Source: Dreissena polymorpha (taxonomy: Eukaryota; Mollusca; Bivalvia; Myida; Dreissenidae). From it: a DNA stretch of 64,000 bases. The position numbers and the translations under genes were made by a program. The notes under the pieces were generated by a model. The model was not told the DNA's origin, did not search any database, and saw only the letters and a list, made by a program, of their open reading frames with translations. Of this stretch, positions 46,681 to 58,647 are shown piece by piece; within the stretch, counting starts at the first letter, position 1; the number at the start of each line of letters is the position of its first letter. The stretch lies in NCBI RefSeq assembly GCF_020536995.1, contig NC_068366.1, positions 32,480,611 to 32,544,610 on the forward strand, read 5' to 3'.

Positions 46681-47334
46681 ACTATGTCTGTATGTTGTTT
46701 CGTATTGTGCCGCACTGTTTTGGCAATCGGTCACTTGCCATAAATAAAGGACCACGAACGTGTGTATAATAGGAATGCAATACTGCTGGAACAACTGCTT
46801 TATATTTCCGATGTTGTATTTATTTATATATCTAACAAAATTTCAAACCCATTTTGGGTAGATGTTTTAAAACGCTTCTAACTTTAGTGTGGTAAATTAG
46901 AAGCGAACACAGAAGATTTATTGTATTATCCACTTTTATAAATCCTGGTTCGTAGCTGGAATTCATTGTTTAGGTGATATATAAAAAATGGAACCTTTAT
47001 CTCTCTTGATGAATAAAATAGAATGTACCAATATAACATAAATTGCATTTATTATACTGCATTTATTATACAGCGGTGACAAGAGAAAAAGATAACTTTT
47101 GTGAAAAAATATTGTATATCTTACCCCACCCAGCTAATTATCAAACCATTTATGCCCCCATTATTACAACTTGTACTGAAAAAAAGAATCTGGTCCTAAA
47201 AGACTATACGCCATTCCAAATAAAAAGAATGAACAACCATCAGTAAAGGCAAAATAGAGTACAAAACTCGATACCATAATTAATTAAAAGAATGGAATTG
47301 CTTGTTTTAGCTACGCTTTTTAATAACCAGTGAT

Positions 47335-47690
47335 GATAAGGTTCAGTGATTCCAATATAGATTGATTCACTTGACACTGGGAACAAATAGTCTTTCGGAT
47401 AAAAAGAAAATTACTGAAGGCCCATTATGCAAACAAAGTGAGGAAAATTTAGAACATTTATACTGGGAATGTCAGATATCTCAAGCAATTATTGATGAAA
47501 TTTTACCAGAAAAATCTTTTCCTTTCGTTAACATGACAATCTTTCTATTTGGATATTCAATTAAGTCTGCTAGAGCCATAAATAATGTTATTTTGTTTAT
47601 AAAGCAAAAAAAAATTAAGTTAGAATCCTTTGACCGTGAATGGGAACTGTTTAATGCTATTGTCTCACAATTTAGAATATAAATTTAATG
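47335..47690 (+). mobile_element. 3' fragment of a second L1/Tx1-type LINE
   Basis: Reads FQYRLIHLTLGTNSL, then CKQSEENLEHLYWECQI (the C-terminal zinc-binding motif), then a LINE-like C-terminus ending at a TAA near 47682. A stop precedes FQYRL, where related elements have Trp. The region 47085-47246 may be an earlier part of the same copy. It differs from the LINE at 41856, so it is a distinct subfamily. No target duplication was found. Confidence 0.6.
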
Positions 47691-48700
47691 ATTGTTTTAG
47701 TACTCTTTGCAAATACTGTTTAAAGCGTACCGTTACTCAATTTAAATGTAGGACCTTTGTTTTATAAACTATAACTATATGCACCTATTTTTGTTTCTCT
47801 ATGACTTTTTTATCTGTTAGTACAATGTACACATTCTTTGTTGTCTTTTCACACTGGAAGATGTATATATTGTTAACAGGTTTAATCAATTCATAAATCC
47901 AGAGTGGAAGCTTATAAACGTTTACTGTTAATTTAATTGTTTAAAGCACACAAGTTCAAAACCTCTTGGCCACAGGCGAGATACTTTACAGCAATCAGCC
48001 AGCTAATTGTGGTGCACTTCTTTGCCTATGCTTTTCAATCAGTGAAAAAAGGATCGATATGTTCATTGGCTTTTGTTTTACCCAACGAATACTTTGATGG
48101 AGGCACCAAGAATATCTACTTAGTGAACAAACTGAAAATGATATAATTTCATTTTAAAACCTGCAGCATAATTTTGAATCTAAACTGTTTTTGAAAGATA
48201 TAACTCAAGTTTGTATTGCCAGCCGCATATGGCCATTAGAGGAGACCCCATGCAGATATCCACAATCGTTGGCCTACGTATAGAAAACTATATTTTTGTA
48301 TTTAATCAAATAAGTTCGGTCCTATCGGTTTGAAGTGTTTTTATAGCTTCATCCAGATTTGTTTAAAGTTTTTATACACGTTACCACGGCAAAAACCAAC
48401 TGATGTAACGCAATCTCATTTGGACTTTCCAACTGCGTGTTTGTATCGCCTATTTTCGTTTTTTTTATCGTTGACATTTGTAAGGATTCGATTAAGCTTT
48501 CATAACAGTTAACAAATTATTATTTTATTTAAAAGTCACACTGATGTCAGTAACATTTAATTGCAATCCATTAACTACCAATACTAAATAAAAATAACTG
48601 GATTTATGGTATTTTTAAAGTCGGATATTTCCAGTGGGTTTTTTGTTCACTGGTTTTACTATGCAAAGGCTATGCAAGTCTATTTAATAACGAAGTCATA
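47691..48700. other. No gene seen
   Basis: Non-coding DNA between the LINE fragment and the receptor pseudogene. Confidence 0.45.
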
Positions 48701-48702
48701 CC

Positions 48703-50546
48703 ATCGAGAAAACAATTGTTATTGCAACATCTTTTTTCACAACTGGCAGTTTCTGCTACGATTGCTATTCGATGTTGACTGACATGATGTGAACATGCGG
48801 TGTACGAATCCTGCATTCGCCTTACAGAAGTGCGTACACAGTGGGACTCGGACTTCTATTCGTGTGAGAAGCTGGATTCTTGTGACCCCACAAAAACCAG
48901 ACAGGGCTTCGCCTTGCATTGTATAGGTCAACATTCTTGTACTTGATTTAAATCTTTATCATTGACATATTTTACATAATCATCGTCTGTTCAAACAAGC
49001 TTGAATATAACACCATTTAGACAATATGTCAATATAGTAAAAAAGAACATTGTTTACTACCTTGGTATTAATACGAAGTGCAAAGTTTATATTGAGAATT
49101 GTGTAAGAGTGTTCTATGAAGTGATATATTGTCTAACAGAAAAGGCTAAAAGAAGGAAAAACAATTATGGAGTCAGTCACACTAGCCTTCTGCTGCTATG
49201 TAACAGTAAGTGTATTATTATTGAACAATGATATTTAGACCCTTAAATAACATCTTCTTAAAATCAAACTTGAGTTATATCCAGAAAATTTAAATCAAAC
49301 ATAATTCTTCGTGTGTCATTCTTTCCTTTATTTTATTAATAGCTAACCCAGACATATTATCTTTACAAAACCGCAATATGCGATTGTGTAAGAACTAATT
49401 TATGAAAGATCTAAATTCTTAGGACTAGTATACAACGTATATACCAAAACAACTATCTTGTATGGATTAAGCTTTCTTTCACATTCCCTTCCACCAGCAT
49501 TTCCACTATTTTTGCAATATACTTTGAAGCAGTATACGAGTCTTCATTGGGCGCAAAACGTGTATCAACATGTAAAGAGTCTTATGCACACATTAACAGT
49601 TAATATTTTAGTTCAGCTAGTATAATTTACCTTGGATTGTTCTTTCTACTGTAGTACAATTTTTTTTCTCAAGAAAAAAGGCTAGACAGAAAGTTATTTA
49701 ACAAATCACAATCAATGAGCGTCATAACTGTTGCAGGTGCAGTAGATAATGAGAGAAGAGTGAAACATGCAAACAGAACAAATATACTTGGTGCTGTTTC
49801 TACCAACGCTTCTCGTCCTTTGTTTGATTGTTCCGGTATTAGTACTGTTGGTTTGCTGGAAATATCGCAAGTATCAGTACTAAATTTTCGTTATTCGAAA
49901 CTCAGTTTTAATCGGTTTATAATAAATGTATCTGAGGTACTTATACAAACGACCTACAGCTTTTGGTTTATGTATAAAATTCAAAGTTATTACAGTCAAA
50001 TCGTGCATATTACAGTGAAAAGTAATTATACAGGGAAGCGACTAGTTGGGTTCCAAAAAAATTATATTGAACCCGTAAAATTTCATGTATACAATTGAAT
50101 AATCTTCTTTGTACAAATTCCTAGGCATGTCAAATCAATACTGTTGTTGTCTGACACCTCATCTAATTAACATACAAAAACTGAGTGAGCTTATAATTTT
50201 CCAGACAATTGGGAACAATTAACGAAGAAGATTCTGACAAGCATTCGACGAACTCATGATCATATTCAAAATTGCATTCAGAACTCGCCCAATGAGTGGG
50301 TGCGTCAATTGTCAGGCCTAGTGAGTCAGTGCAACAAAACGCAGTTACCGATAACCGATGACGTTTTCTAAGAGACCACCGGGTGTAGAGAAACAGATTT
50401 ATAAAATGCTTGAGCAATTTAATCAGATGACTTTTACGACGGTCAACTTAATAATATTTCTCCACAACAGAATAACAAACAATCTTTGTACTGGATACCG
50501 CACATTTTTTACAGTCAATAATGAAAAAGAAACAATTAAAACATAA
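48703..50546 (+). pseudogene. Duplicated, broken copy of the TNF-receptor-like gene
   Basis: Four stretches align with the four exons of the gene at 18146: 48703-48928, about 49140-49204, about 49737-49880 and about 50204-50546. The start codon is ATC where the working copy has ATG (48703-48705), two TGA codons fall in the cysteine-rich exon near TGTTGACTGACATGATG (48773-48788), the membrane exon has lost bases so that its helix (LVLFLPTLLVLCLIVPVLV) is out of frame with the segment before it, and the tail exon is interrupted several times. Cys spacing of the first exon and the donor TAACAG|TAAGTG of the second are still readable. The duplication extends into the 3' flank. Confidence 0.7.
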
Positions 50547-51370
50547 ATGATAAACATCCGATTTGATTGCACTCGATCACTATCACTTGGTTTTTAATGG
50601 CGTGGATATTTGATCGAAATACTTCAATCTTTGCGCGTTGTTAACGAAACTGTTTTCGACCAATGGCGTCACCAAAACAGTCGTTTAAACAATAGTTTCT
50701 TTCGTAGAGATTATGTAAATAAATTTCAGCTGTCAATCTATTAAACAGTATTAACGTATTGAATCCGGCTTAAATAGTCTGACAAGATACAAAAGGCTGC
50801 ACGTCCGTTCGGTGAGTCCAAATAAAGTGTCATTTAATGGTGCCCTGCCCTAAATATTACTAATTGAGTACGAGGATATATTTCGAAACAGAACATTTTT
50901 GCAAGATGCCATTCTCTCGTCCCGGCACATGTTTGAATGCTTTAAATCGCGGTTTTTACACACTCTGCTTTGTGTTCATCAATTGGATGAGTTGCGAGCA
51001 ATATATTGGCCGTAGACATGAATGTTTGTGTGAATGACCCTTAAGGTTTTTTGTGTTTGGTGTATTATATCAGGAAGAGTAAACGATGGATCGTCATTAA
51101 TAATTATGTTTGGCAATCTTCCAATGACATACTATTTGATTAGTAAACATGTTACTGTTAATACTGCATGGTATTTGTTTGCGACCTGTTGCCTCTGTAT
51201 ACTTGTTTATGAATATTGCATTAAGGATTGCACATAACGTTAAAGTAGGCATTTCACCGAATCTCATACAATTTTAACAATATTATGTATATCAATCGAC
51301 AGACCATACAAAACCGCGAGAATCTTATCCGTTTAAGTAACACTATAGAGCTGATTTAAAAGAAATCAAG
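50547..51370. other. Duplicated 3' flank of the receptor pseudogene
   Basis: Aligns in segments with 20110-20850. At 51282-51370 it also carries a segment similar to 4925-5010 (ACCATACAAAACCGCGAGAA here, ACCATGCAGAACCAAGTGCT there). No open gene. Confidence 0.5.
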
Positions 51371-53248
51371 AGGAGTAGAAATAAGTACTGTTTGAGTGGG
51401 CACTAAAAGAGCGAGATATGTTAATTACTTCACAATATAACACTTAATAGTGCTTTCATTATTGACACTGTCTCTTTTAAATATGTGCTTTTCTTTTTAC
51501 AATGCATGTTTCGTAATAGCGGTGTTCTATTCTTTCAAAATAATTGAATACACGTACATATTTAATCCTGTTTGTAAACGTGTATACTAAATCAAAGTTA
51601 TAACGCATCGATTTAAACTATATATAGTTTTGTTTTCTTTGAAAATATGACTTGCAGTATGAAATACTCGCTATTATTATTTGAATTGTACATTCGTGGG
51701 TACATTACACATATTTTGACAAGAACTGTAGGTATGGATTAAGCATAACGCAAATGCACCGACGTTGACTGGTTTCCTCTCGTCTTGAATAAAATCCTTT
51801 CTCAGCGAAGTTATGGCCTCAACTGCTTAAAAAATGTGTAGGTAATGTACTCAACTCTCTCTTGATATGCCGAAGCTTTTATAAATGTTAATGTCCCTAT
51901 AACATTGGCCTTTGACCTAACCATAACTGGTGTTTTTCATCCAAAGTGACACTATTTTATCTGGATATTCGTTGATCAAAACTTTCGTCAAATATCTAAG
52001 GATCATCTGTATACTACTCAATCCGATAACATGGGATTATGATAACACCATAGGGCTGCAACGGGTACCCGAAAAGGAATCGATTTCGCGGTAGGGATAT
52101 AACACGCGGATCCGGGACAAAGCTTTCTGCAATGATACCGGGTCGAGTCGCTTAATCATGAAAAGGAAGATACAGGTTTTATTTGTAGATGTATTAAATA
52201 CATACAGTAATTGTTATTCTAAATCATTAAAACACCATTGCCGTAAAATTTTCTTCTAAACAATTAGAAGCATGTTTATATTCCAAATAAAGTAAGAATA
52301 TACGCACAAAGTCGAAATGAGTAATTGTATTATGAAAATGGTACAAATAGTTAAGACAAATATATTGCGAATTTATAAAACGGAATCGTCTTCATATTGA
52401 AACGGCATTTAAATAAACAATAATAAAATCATCCCTTGTCTTCACCGTTAATGTAGAGAAGCTTCAATTAAGGTTAAAAATGTGTTGTTGTTGTCAGTGA
52501 TTTAAAATTTTTAGCCAGTAAATGATGTCAAGATAGTTTTATATAATACAAACGTTTAGTTTCTACAATGCTGTAAATACTTAGTTAATAGTGACATGCT
52601 GCGTTGTTTAAGCAATTATACAAATCTTTCTAAAGATTAAATGTCTATATTACCTTTTTTTACGAACGAATAATTAACTGCAGGTTGTTGTTGTTGTTTT
52701 TTGTTTTGATACAAAATTATTTTAATCCTGACCCAAATCGACCTGAAAGTCTATGGGTATGGAAATTATGACATGACGACCCGTTTCGAAGAAATGTTTG
52801 ACCCGTTTGAGCCCTATAAATCCACTGGCACTTACATTCGAATCTTAGTTGAAAATATATTATTATAATTGTGTTTGACAAACTGCCAAATACAAAATAT
52901 AATACAATGGGCCAAAAGAATAATTCAGGAAAGCACGACATTGCACCTATCAAACAAGCTCATTGTCATTGTAACGGTGGTCACAAGTCGCAATCATGTA
53001 TAACTTAAGAGTCTGCAGAACAATGTATATTATGGTATAATTTACAATTGTCGCAACACGTGGGATATGAGATTATAAGATTTTTGACATCTACACGATA
53101 ATCATTTGCTGCCCCATACCGGTCATAAAGAATACTCGGTAAAGCACGAGAATTGTCAGTCGGTACACAAAAACACCTATGACGAGATATATTAACCTTG
53201 TGTACAATCAATAACTCGCATACACCAGGCAAACTTCTTTTAACTATA
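51371..53248. other. No gene seen
   Basis: Non-coding DNA; a short GACCTAACCATAACTGG-type phrase near 51912 may be a scrap of a bivalve GACC-rich repeat. Confidence 0.45.
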
Positions 53249-53385
53249 TATAGGATCTGGCACGAGTTGTCATATCATACCATATTTTATTAAACGAGAT
53301 CAGGAATTATGTTAGTAAGCGAGCCTTTGGCTCGCTTTTTATCATATGGTATGATAATACAACGAGTGTCAGATCTTTTTATCAC
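53249..53385. repeat. Palindromic MITE-like repeat
   Basis: Arms of about 34 bases (53252-53286 and 53343-53376): CATATCATACCATAT pairs with ATATGGTATGATAAT and GGATCTGGCACGAGTTG with CAACGAGTGTCAGATC. In the loop, AGCGAGCCTTTGGCTCGCT is a second perfect hairpin. Confidence 0.6.
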
Positions 53386-54642
53386 ATGCTTTTAAATGAG
53401 CAAATTAAATAAATATTTACGCAAACATAATGATAAATCTCGCATATTGTTTACATTTCCTGGCGTCATTTGAAATGCCTCGGCTTTTACAAAGCAAAAT
53501 AACAAAATGCTATTGGTCAATAAACGAAAACTAAGCCAATGAAAACGCTTAAAAATGTTGTAATTCACATGTGTAATATAAAAAAATATGTAATGGTTGT
53601 ATTACATTGGAAACAGGGTAAATCATGTGATTAAAAAAATGTGTGTAATCGCATTAAGTGCAACAATATTCCGAACTTTTTTGCCGCGTCAAGCTGTGTT
53701 ATTTGAACCGGAGACCGTTTATAATGAATTAAGGACGAGTTCAGATAAATATAACTATACCAGAAATGTCGAGAAATAGAAAAAACTGCGTTTGCTCAGA
53801 ACAAATGCATGTCTCTACTTACGCTGACGGTTTATTCTGTTAGCCTTTATAACTGGATGTTCCCATAGTTTCTCCCATTTGTAACGGAATAAATAGCTGC
53901 ACTGATTAAATACCATATGCCGATTGCCTATATAAGGTAATTGTTTACAATTATCGTGTTGTTAAATGAAATGAATAAATAAAGTAGACATCAGAAAGCG
54001 TTTTATGGTCTGTATTATTCCTTTTTCTTTAGTCATACAGTTTATTTTGAATATTGTCCGTATTTCTGAAAATTAGTAAGCAGATCCTTTGCGAAGGCCA
54101 TATCACATTATCTGTGCTTATATTTTTTGAAATAGGAGTGGCATGTATCGTACTAGTATATCGCCACACAGAAATATACATCCGGATGTAAAATAATTCA
54201 GCTACGCGTTGAGTCACAGTTTTTATGTAATATTCCTTGTTCTTATTCAACTGCTGGTTTAAGATTGCGAGATTTAAATTTTGACATCGTATATTCTTGA
54301 TTTAAAATCTGATTTATGCTCAGTTTTATTCTTCTACATCATTGTAGATAAAAAGTGTAGCACAAGGTCGCCATATACGCTTACGTGACACTTGGTATTT
54401 CATTCATGATTCATAGTGACGTAGCTAACATAGAATTGCTATCTATAGATGAATTAAACATTCTAAATGCGCATCAGTTTATGTTTGCACAATGCTGCCA
54501 TTGTTATAGTTTAAACCATATTATAAACACGAGTTTAAACGTACGACGTTGTAGAAATCAAAGCGACATGGTTCTAGGTTTTAACTCTGACTTGTTAAAA
54601 ATACATTACAATGAGCGTACCGTATATCAATAAATATTGTCG
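53386..54642. other. No gene seen
   Basis: AT-rich DNA. The first 150 bases may belong to the repeat at 53249, which usually has an AT-rich extension; otherwise nothing is recognised. Confidence 0.45.
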
Positions 54643-54645
54643 TTA

Positions 54646-56212
54646 GGCCACGACTTTTTTTTTTTATTGGTTTACAAAAATTATTTTGAAAATGGTCCAT
54701 CGGGCGGTCGAAAAAAAAAAAAAAAAAAAAACATCATTGGAAAAAAAAGTCAATGCTAATAACATCAGAACAAAGACAACATATCTTTTATAACCTTAAC
54801 ACAGAGACAAAAAATCAAATTATGCAATGAAACACATCTATATCTTCAAATGAAATGTGTCCTAACAGCACCTTATGTAACATCAGGCAATTTTAAATAC
54901 TCCATTACATGACATGCGTTCTTCTCCCATTAAAACGAAAAACTGCACTTCATTTCCATAATTGGATGCGCACCATTACGCAATGCGATGCCCGTTGCAT
55001 AAATCTTATATAAGATAAACTACTCATACACAAATTACCCGGTATGTGTTTGCTCTTACTCGACTTATGAGATCGTACATGAAAAAAAAATCGAGGTAGA
55101 TCGATCCATGCGTCGTCGCGGTAATGTTTGTCAAAGTTGTTGTTGTCATGAAAACTCGTTGATTTACAACGCAAAACGTCTTATTTGAACTGACGCGAAG
55201 TAATTTAATCATATTTGTCAACTTCGCTTTTGCTTTATTTTGATAATTTAATCCAAAGTTTAATGTTAGCAAGTGTTTTTTTTTACTGGAATTGTAAACA
55301 AGGAGTCAGTTAAAGTTTTTCGAAAATGTGCAGTCTGTGTGAATTGACAGTTTGACGTCATCAAAGGAAAGCCGCTTTCTGTCGGAAGCAATAAAGCGAC
55401 AAATTTCGCGCCGAAAAAATGGGCTTCCTTTGTCTAGCAATCAACATGCCGAACCAATCGTGTGTTTGTTTCTCAATTGCAATCCTCCAATTTAATAAAA
55501 GCACGTGCATAGCTCCGCCTTCGAATCTTTTGCAGAGAACGGAGGCGGAGTTTAACGGTTAATTGAGCTAGTGTTTTACACAAGTTGAGTTCCGATTTGC
55601 CGAAATTACTCGGCCCTAAGCATTGAAACGACAAATACATTTATCAATGATTTTCCGAGATATACCGATTTGTTCCGATTTCCAAACTTTCTGTACAGTT
55701 CCTATAAACTATGGCGGACGTGTTTACAAAATTCCTAAACACATATATCGTAAATAATGGCAGTGTTTTATTGGATTATTTATACTTATTATCAAATACT
55801 ATCGGGTTTGTTTAATATAATTAACATGTTAAACAATATAGTTGCGTCACAGACACGGAAATAAATTTTGATGGGGTCGACATTTGACTGACGCTGATTT
55901 TCTTATTGTCTGTAATTTTTACCCGAAATAAATTTTGAGAAGTGCCCATAAAAGGACTGGTACATAATGTGTCACATTGAAAAATATCCCGATCTCTGCA
56001 ATATATGTGAACCAATCGTTGATTGTACTTACTTGATTTTATTCGCAACCGTACTCAAACCGGATCGTTTTTTTCTCATTTCGCTCATTTTGAAGTGCGG
56101 TCGGGAATAAAATATTTAAAAAAAAGACGATTTTCCGATTTTATTTTTTTTCCCATTTTCCAAAAATTAGGGTCGGCGGTTTTGTAAACCAAGAAATATA
56201 AAAGTCGTGGCC
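54646..56212. mobile_element. Non-autonomous Harbinger-like DNA element, 1.57 kb
   Basis: Terminal inverted repeats begin GGCCACGACTTTT and continue TTGGTTTACAAAA on both sides (54646-54680 and 56179-56212 inverted) and are flanked by TTA on each side, a PIF/Harbinger-type target. The interior has no transposase motif; frames are short. A poly-A run (54711-54731) is present. It probably depends on a transposase encoded elsewhere. Confidence 0.6.
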
Positions 56213-56215
56213 TTA

Positions 56216-57432
56216 GGCGTTGCGCCATTAGCAAACAAATGTAGGATTTAATGAACTTACGCATATTGTTGATATTAATCAGTAGCGCCCTCTGAGACGA
56301 AGTCATTAACAAAGAGATATGCTGTGTTTATTATCGTTCGCCTAATATTATTATTTGTAAATCCTCATGACCTGCGCAATATCAAACAAATGTGTACGTT
56401 AAATAATACATATTGCTTACTTCGTTAAGGATCAATATTCGAGTTAAGCTACTGTATTTACTTTAAGTGCATACTTTAATGTAATAATAGAGGCCTAACA
56501 GGAAAAATCAGGAGGATTACCATTGTTTTGAATGAATAAAAACTATTTTGAATGTATAACACATACAAAGTATCTGTTTCCAATACCCGAAATAATAAAT
56601 ATATAGATCTAAATAAAGAACAACTCTATTTTTGTTTAAGTGTTTATTTTAACATTTAAGTCTCTTCACAAACATGAACAATCACTTACTCAGAACAGTA
56701 AATAATGGAGTTTTAGTTCCTATGTTGATGTTAACACAAATATTGTTTCGCTGTTTTAGACCTACACTGGTACCCTGTAACTGAAGTTGTTTAAAATATA
56801 GTTATAATATTATAGCATTATAGTGTATTAAAACATATTTAAAAAAAAAGACAATTCAAGAACATCTAGGTGTTTATACACAGATCAAATTAATATATAA
56901 GCACACTGTGTGTAATTTATTTTTTGCTGTTTTCAAAACAATTCTAAGCTAGTAAATAGTATCAACACTTAGATTTTGTACCGCGCGCATACTTAACCTC
57001 ATTTGCCGAATTCCAACAACAATAACAAGGAAATGTATGTATGTTCGATACTTTTTCATGTTATTGTTGTTTTTAGTTTTAACAAAAATATGAGTGATGA
57101 TGTGTGCGTGTTTATATTAAGTCAATATACTAAATATGCGGAGAACAATAACTTATATTAAAATGCATTAAATCTTAATGACCAGATTTTTTTGTATTAC
57201 CGTTAAGTAGAAAGGTTTCAAGTCGCAATATCCTGAATACTCCGATCATATTTAGTTTATGCAAATCTTAATGGTTCTTGCATCGTATACATTAACAGCC
57301 TTTAAACTATAATTAAATGCACACTCCATGTATTCTTTTAAATGATGAGCATGTGTTTATCAGGCCATGCTCTCATATAGCAACACCAATCTTACCGCTT
57401 GACTAATGCGCGGAGTATTATTGTTTGTTTTT
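56216..57432. other. No gene seen
   Basis: AT-rich non-coding DNA. Confidence 0.5.
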
Positions 57433-57700
57433 ACAGTTTTGCAGTTATTGACAATGAAAAGGAATTTTATAAATATAACTTCGTTGGGGTGATAACGATT
57501 TGCGATGTTTAAATTTAATAGATACGATCACATTGTGAGGTCGTTCGATTTTGTAGATTTTGTTAACTGGACGACTTAGTCAAATAAAAGGGATCGAGAG
57601 TAGACGGCAGTGACATTGCTCAAAGAAATAACGGTGCAAACGATTCTTTAGTCCAAGAATCTAAATGCAACCGAGAATAGCTAGGCGAGGCAAGCAAAAA
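57433..57700 (+). repeat. 268-bp direct repeat, left copy
   Basis: Matches 57787-58054 at a constant offset of 354 with two substitutions seen and no gaps, so the duplication is recent. Contains AACTTCGTTGGGGTGATAAC and ends GAGGCAAGCAAAAA. Confidence 0.85.
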
Positions 57701-57786
57701 ATGAAATTTCCAGAAAACTTTTGTGTCCAGAATTATATTGGCGGGCGATATCAATTCAACGAATTTGCTTGTTAGTTTTTGCTTGT
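57701..57786. repeat. Terminal fragment of the TATCCCCCGCC repeat, inverted
   Basis: The inverse of 58046-58125: GAAAACTTTTGTGTCCAGAA here against TTCTGGACACAAAAGTTTTC there. The two fragments form inverted arms around the second 268-bp copy. Confidence 0.75.
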
Positions 57787-58054
57787 ACAGTTTTGCAGTT
57801 ATTGACAATGAAAAGGAATTTTATAAATATAACTTCGTTGGGGTGATAACGATTTGCAATGTTTAAATTTAATAGATACGATCACATTGTGAGGTCGTTC
57901 GATTTTGTAGATTTTGTAAACTGGACGACTTAGTCAAATAAAAGGGATCGAGAGTAGACGGCAGTGACATTGCTCAAAGAAATAACGGTGCAAACGATTC
58001 TTTAGTCCAAGAATCTAAATGCAACCGAGAATAGCTAGGCGAGGCAAGCAAAAA
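57787..58054 (+). repeat. 268-bp direct repeat, right copy
   Basis: Partner of 57433-57700. It sits as the loop between two inverted terminal fragments of the adjacent repeat element. Confidence 0.85.
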
Positions 58055-58647
58055 CTAACAAGCAAATTCGTTGAATTGATATCCCCCGCCAATATAATTC
58101 TGGACACAAAAGTTTTCTGGACTGATGGACAACGCCAACGTGCATCATCCTCTTATCCATATATATACTCATACCAAGTTTCAATGAAATCCGTCAAAGC
58201 ACATCCAAGATATGGCTCCGGACACACACAAAAAGCATTTTTTCAAGATACAAAGGGCCATAACTCTGTTATTATCCAATTGTGTACAATGCCATTTGGC
58301 GTGCATCATCCTCATATCCATATATATACTCCTACCAAGTTTCAATGAAATCCGCAAAAACATTTCCAAGATATGGCTCCGGACACATTTTTTTCAAGAT
58401 ACAAAGGGCCATAACTCCGTTATTAACAGATGGTGTACAATGCCATTTGGCGTGCATCATCCTGTTACCCATATATATACTCATACCAAGTTTCAATGAA
58501 ATCCGCCAAAGCACTTCCAAGATATGGCTCCGGACACAAAAGTGTCGGACGGACGGACGGGCGGACGGACGGACGGACGGACGGAAAGACGGACGGACGG
58601 ATGGACGGACAACGCCAAACAATATCCCTCCGCATATGGCGGGGGAT
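58055..58647. repeat. TATCCCCCGCC inverted-ended repeat with three internal units and a GGAC array
   Basis: Bounded by ATATCCCCCGCC (58079-58090) and GGCGGGGGATA (near 58638-58648). The phrase CCAAGATATGGCTCCGGACA recurs at 58205, 58366 and 58517, giving tandem units of about 150-160 bases, and TTTCAATGAAATCCG recurs in step. A (GGAC)n-type array follows at about 58547-58610. The single-unit copy at 34102 shows that the unit number varies. Confidence 0.7.
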
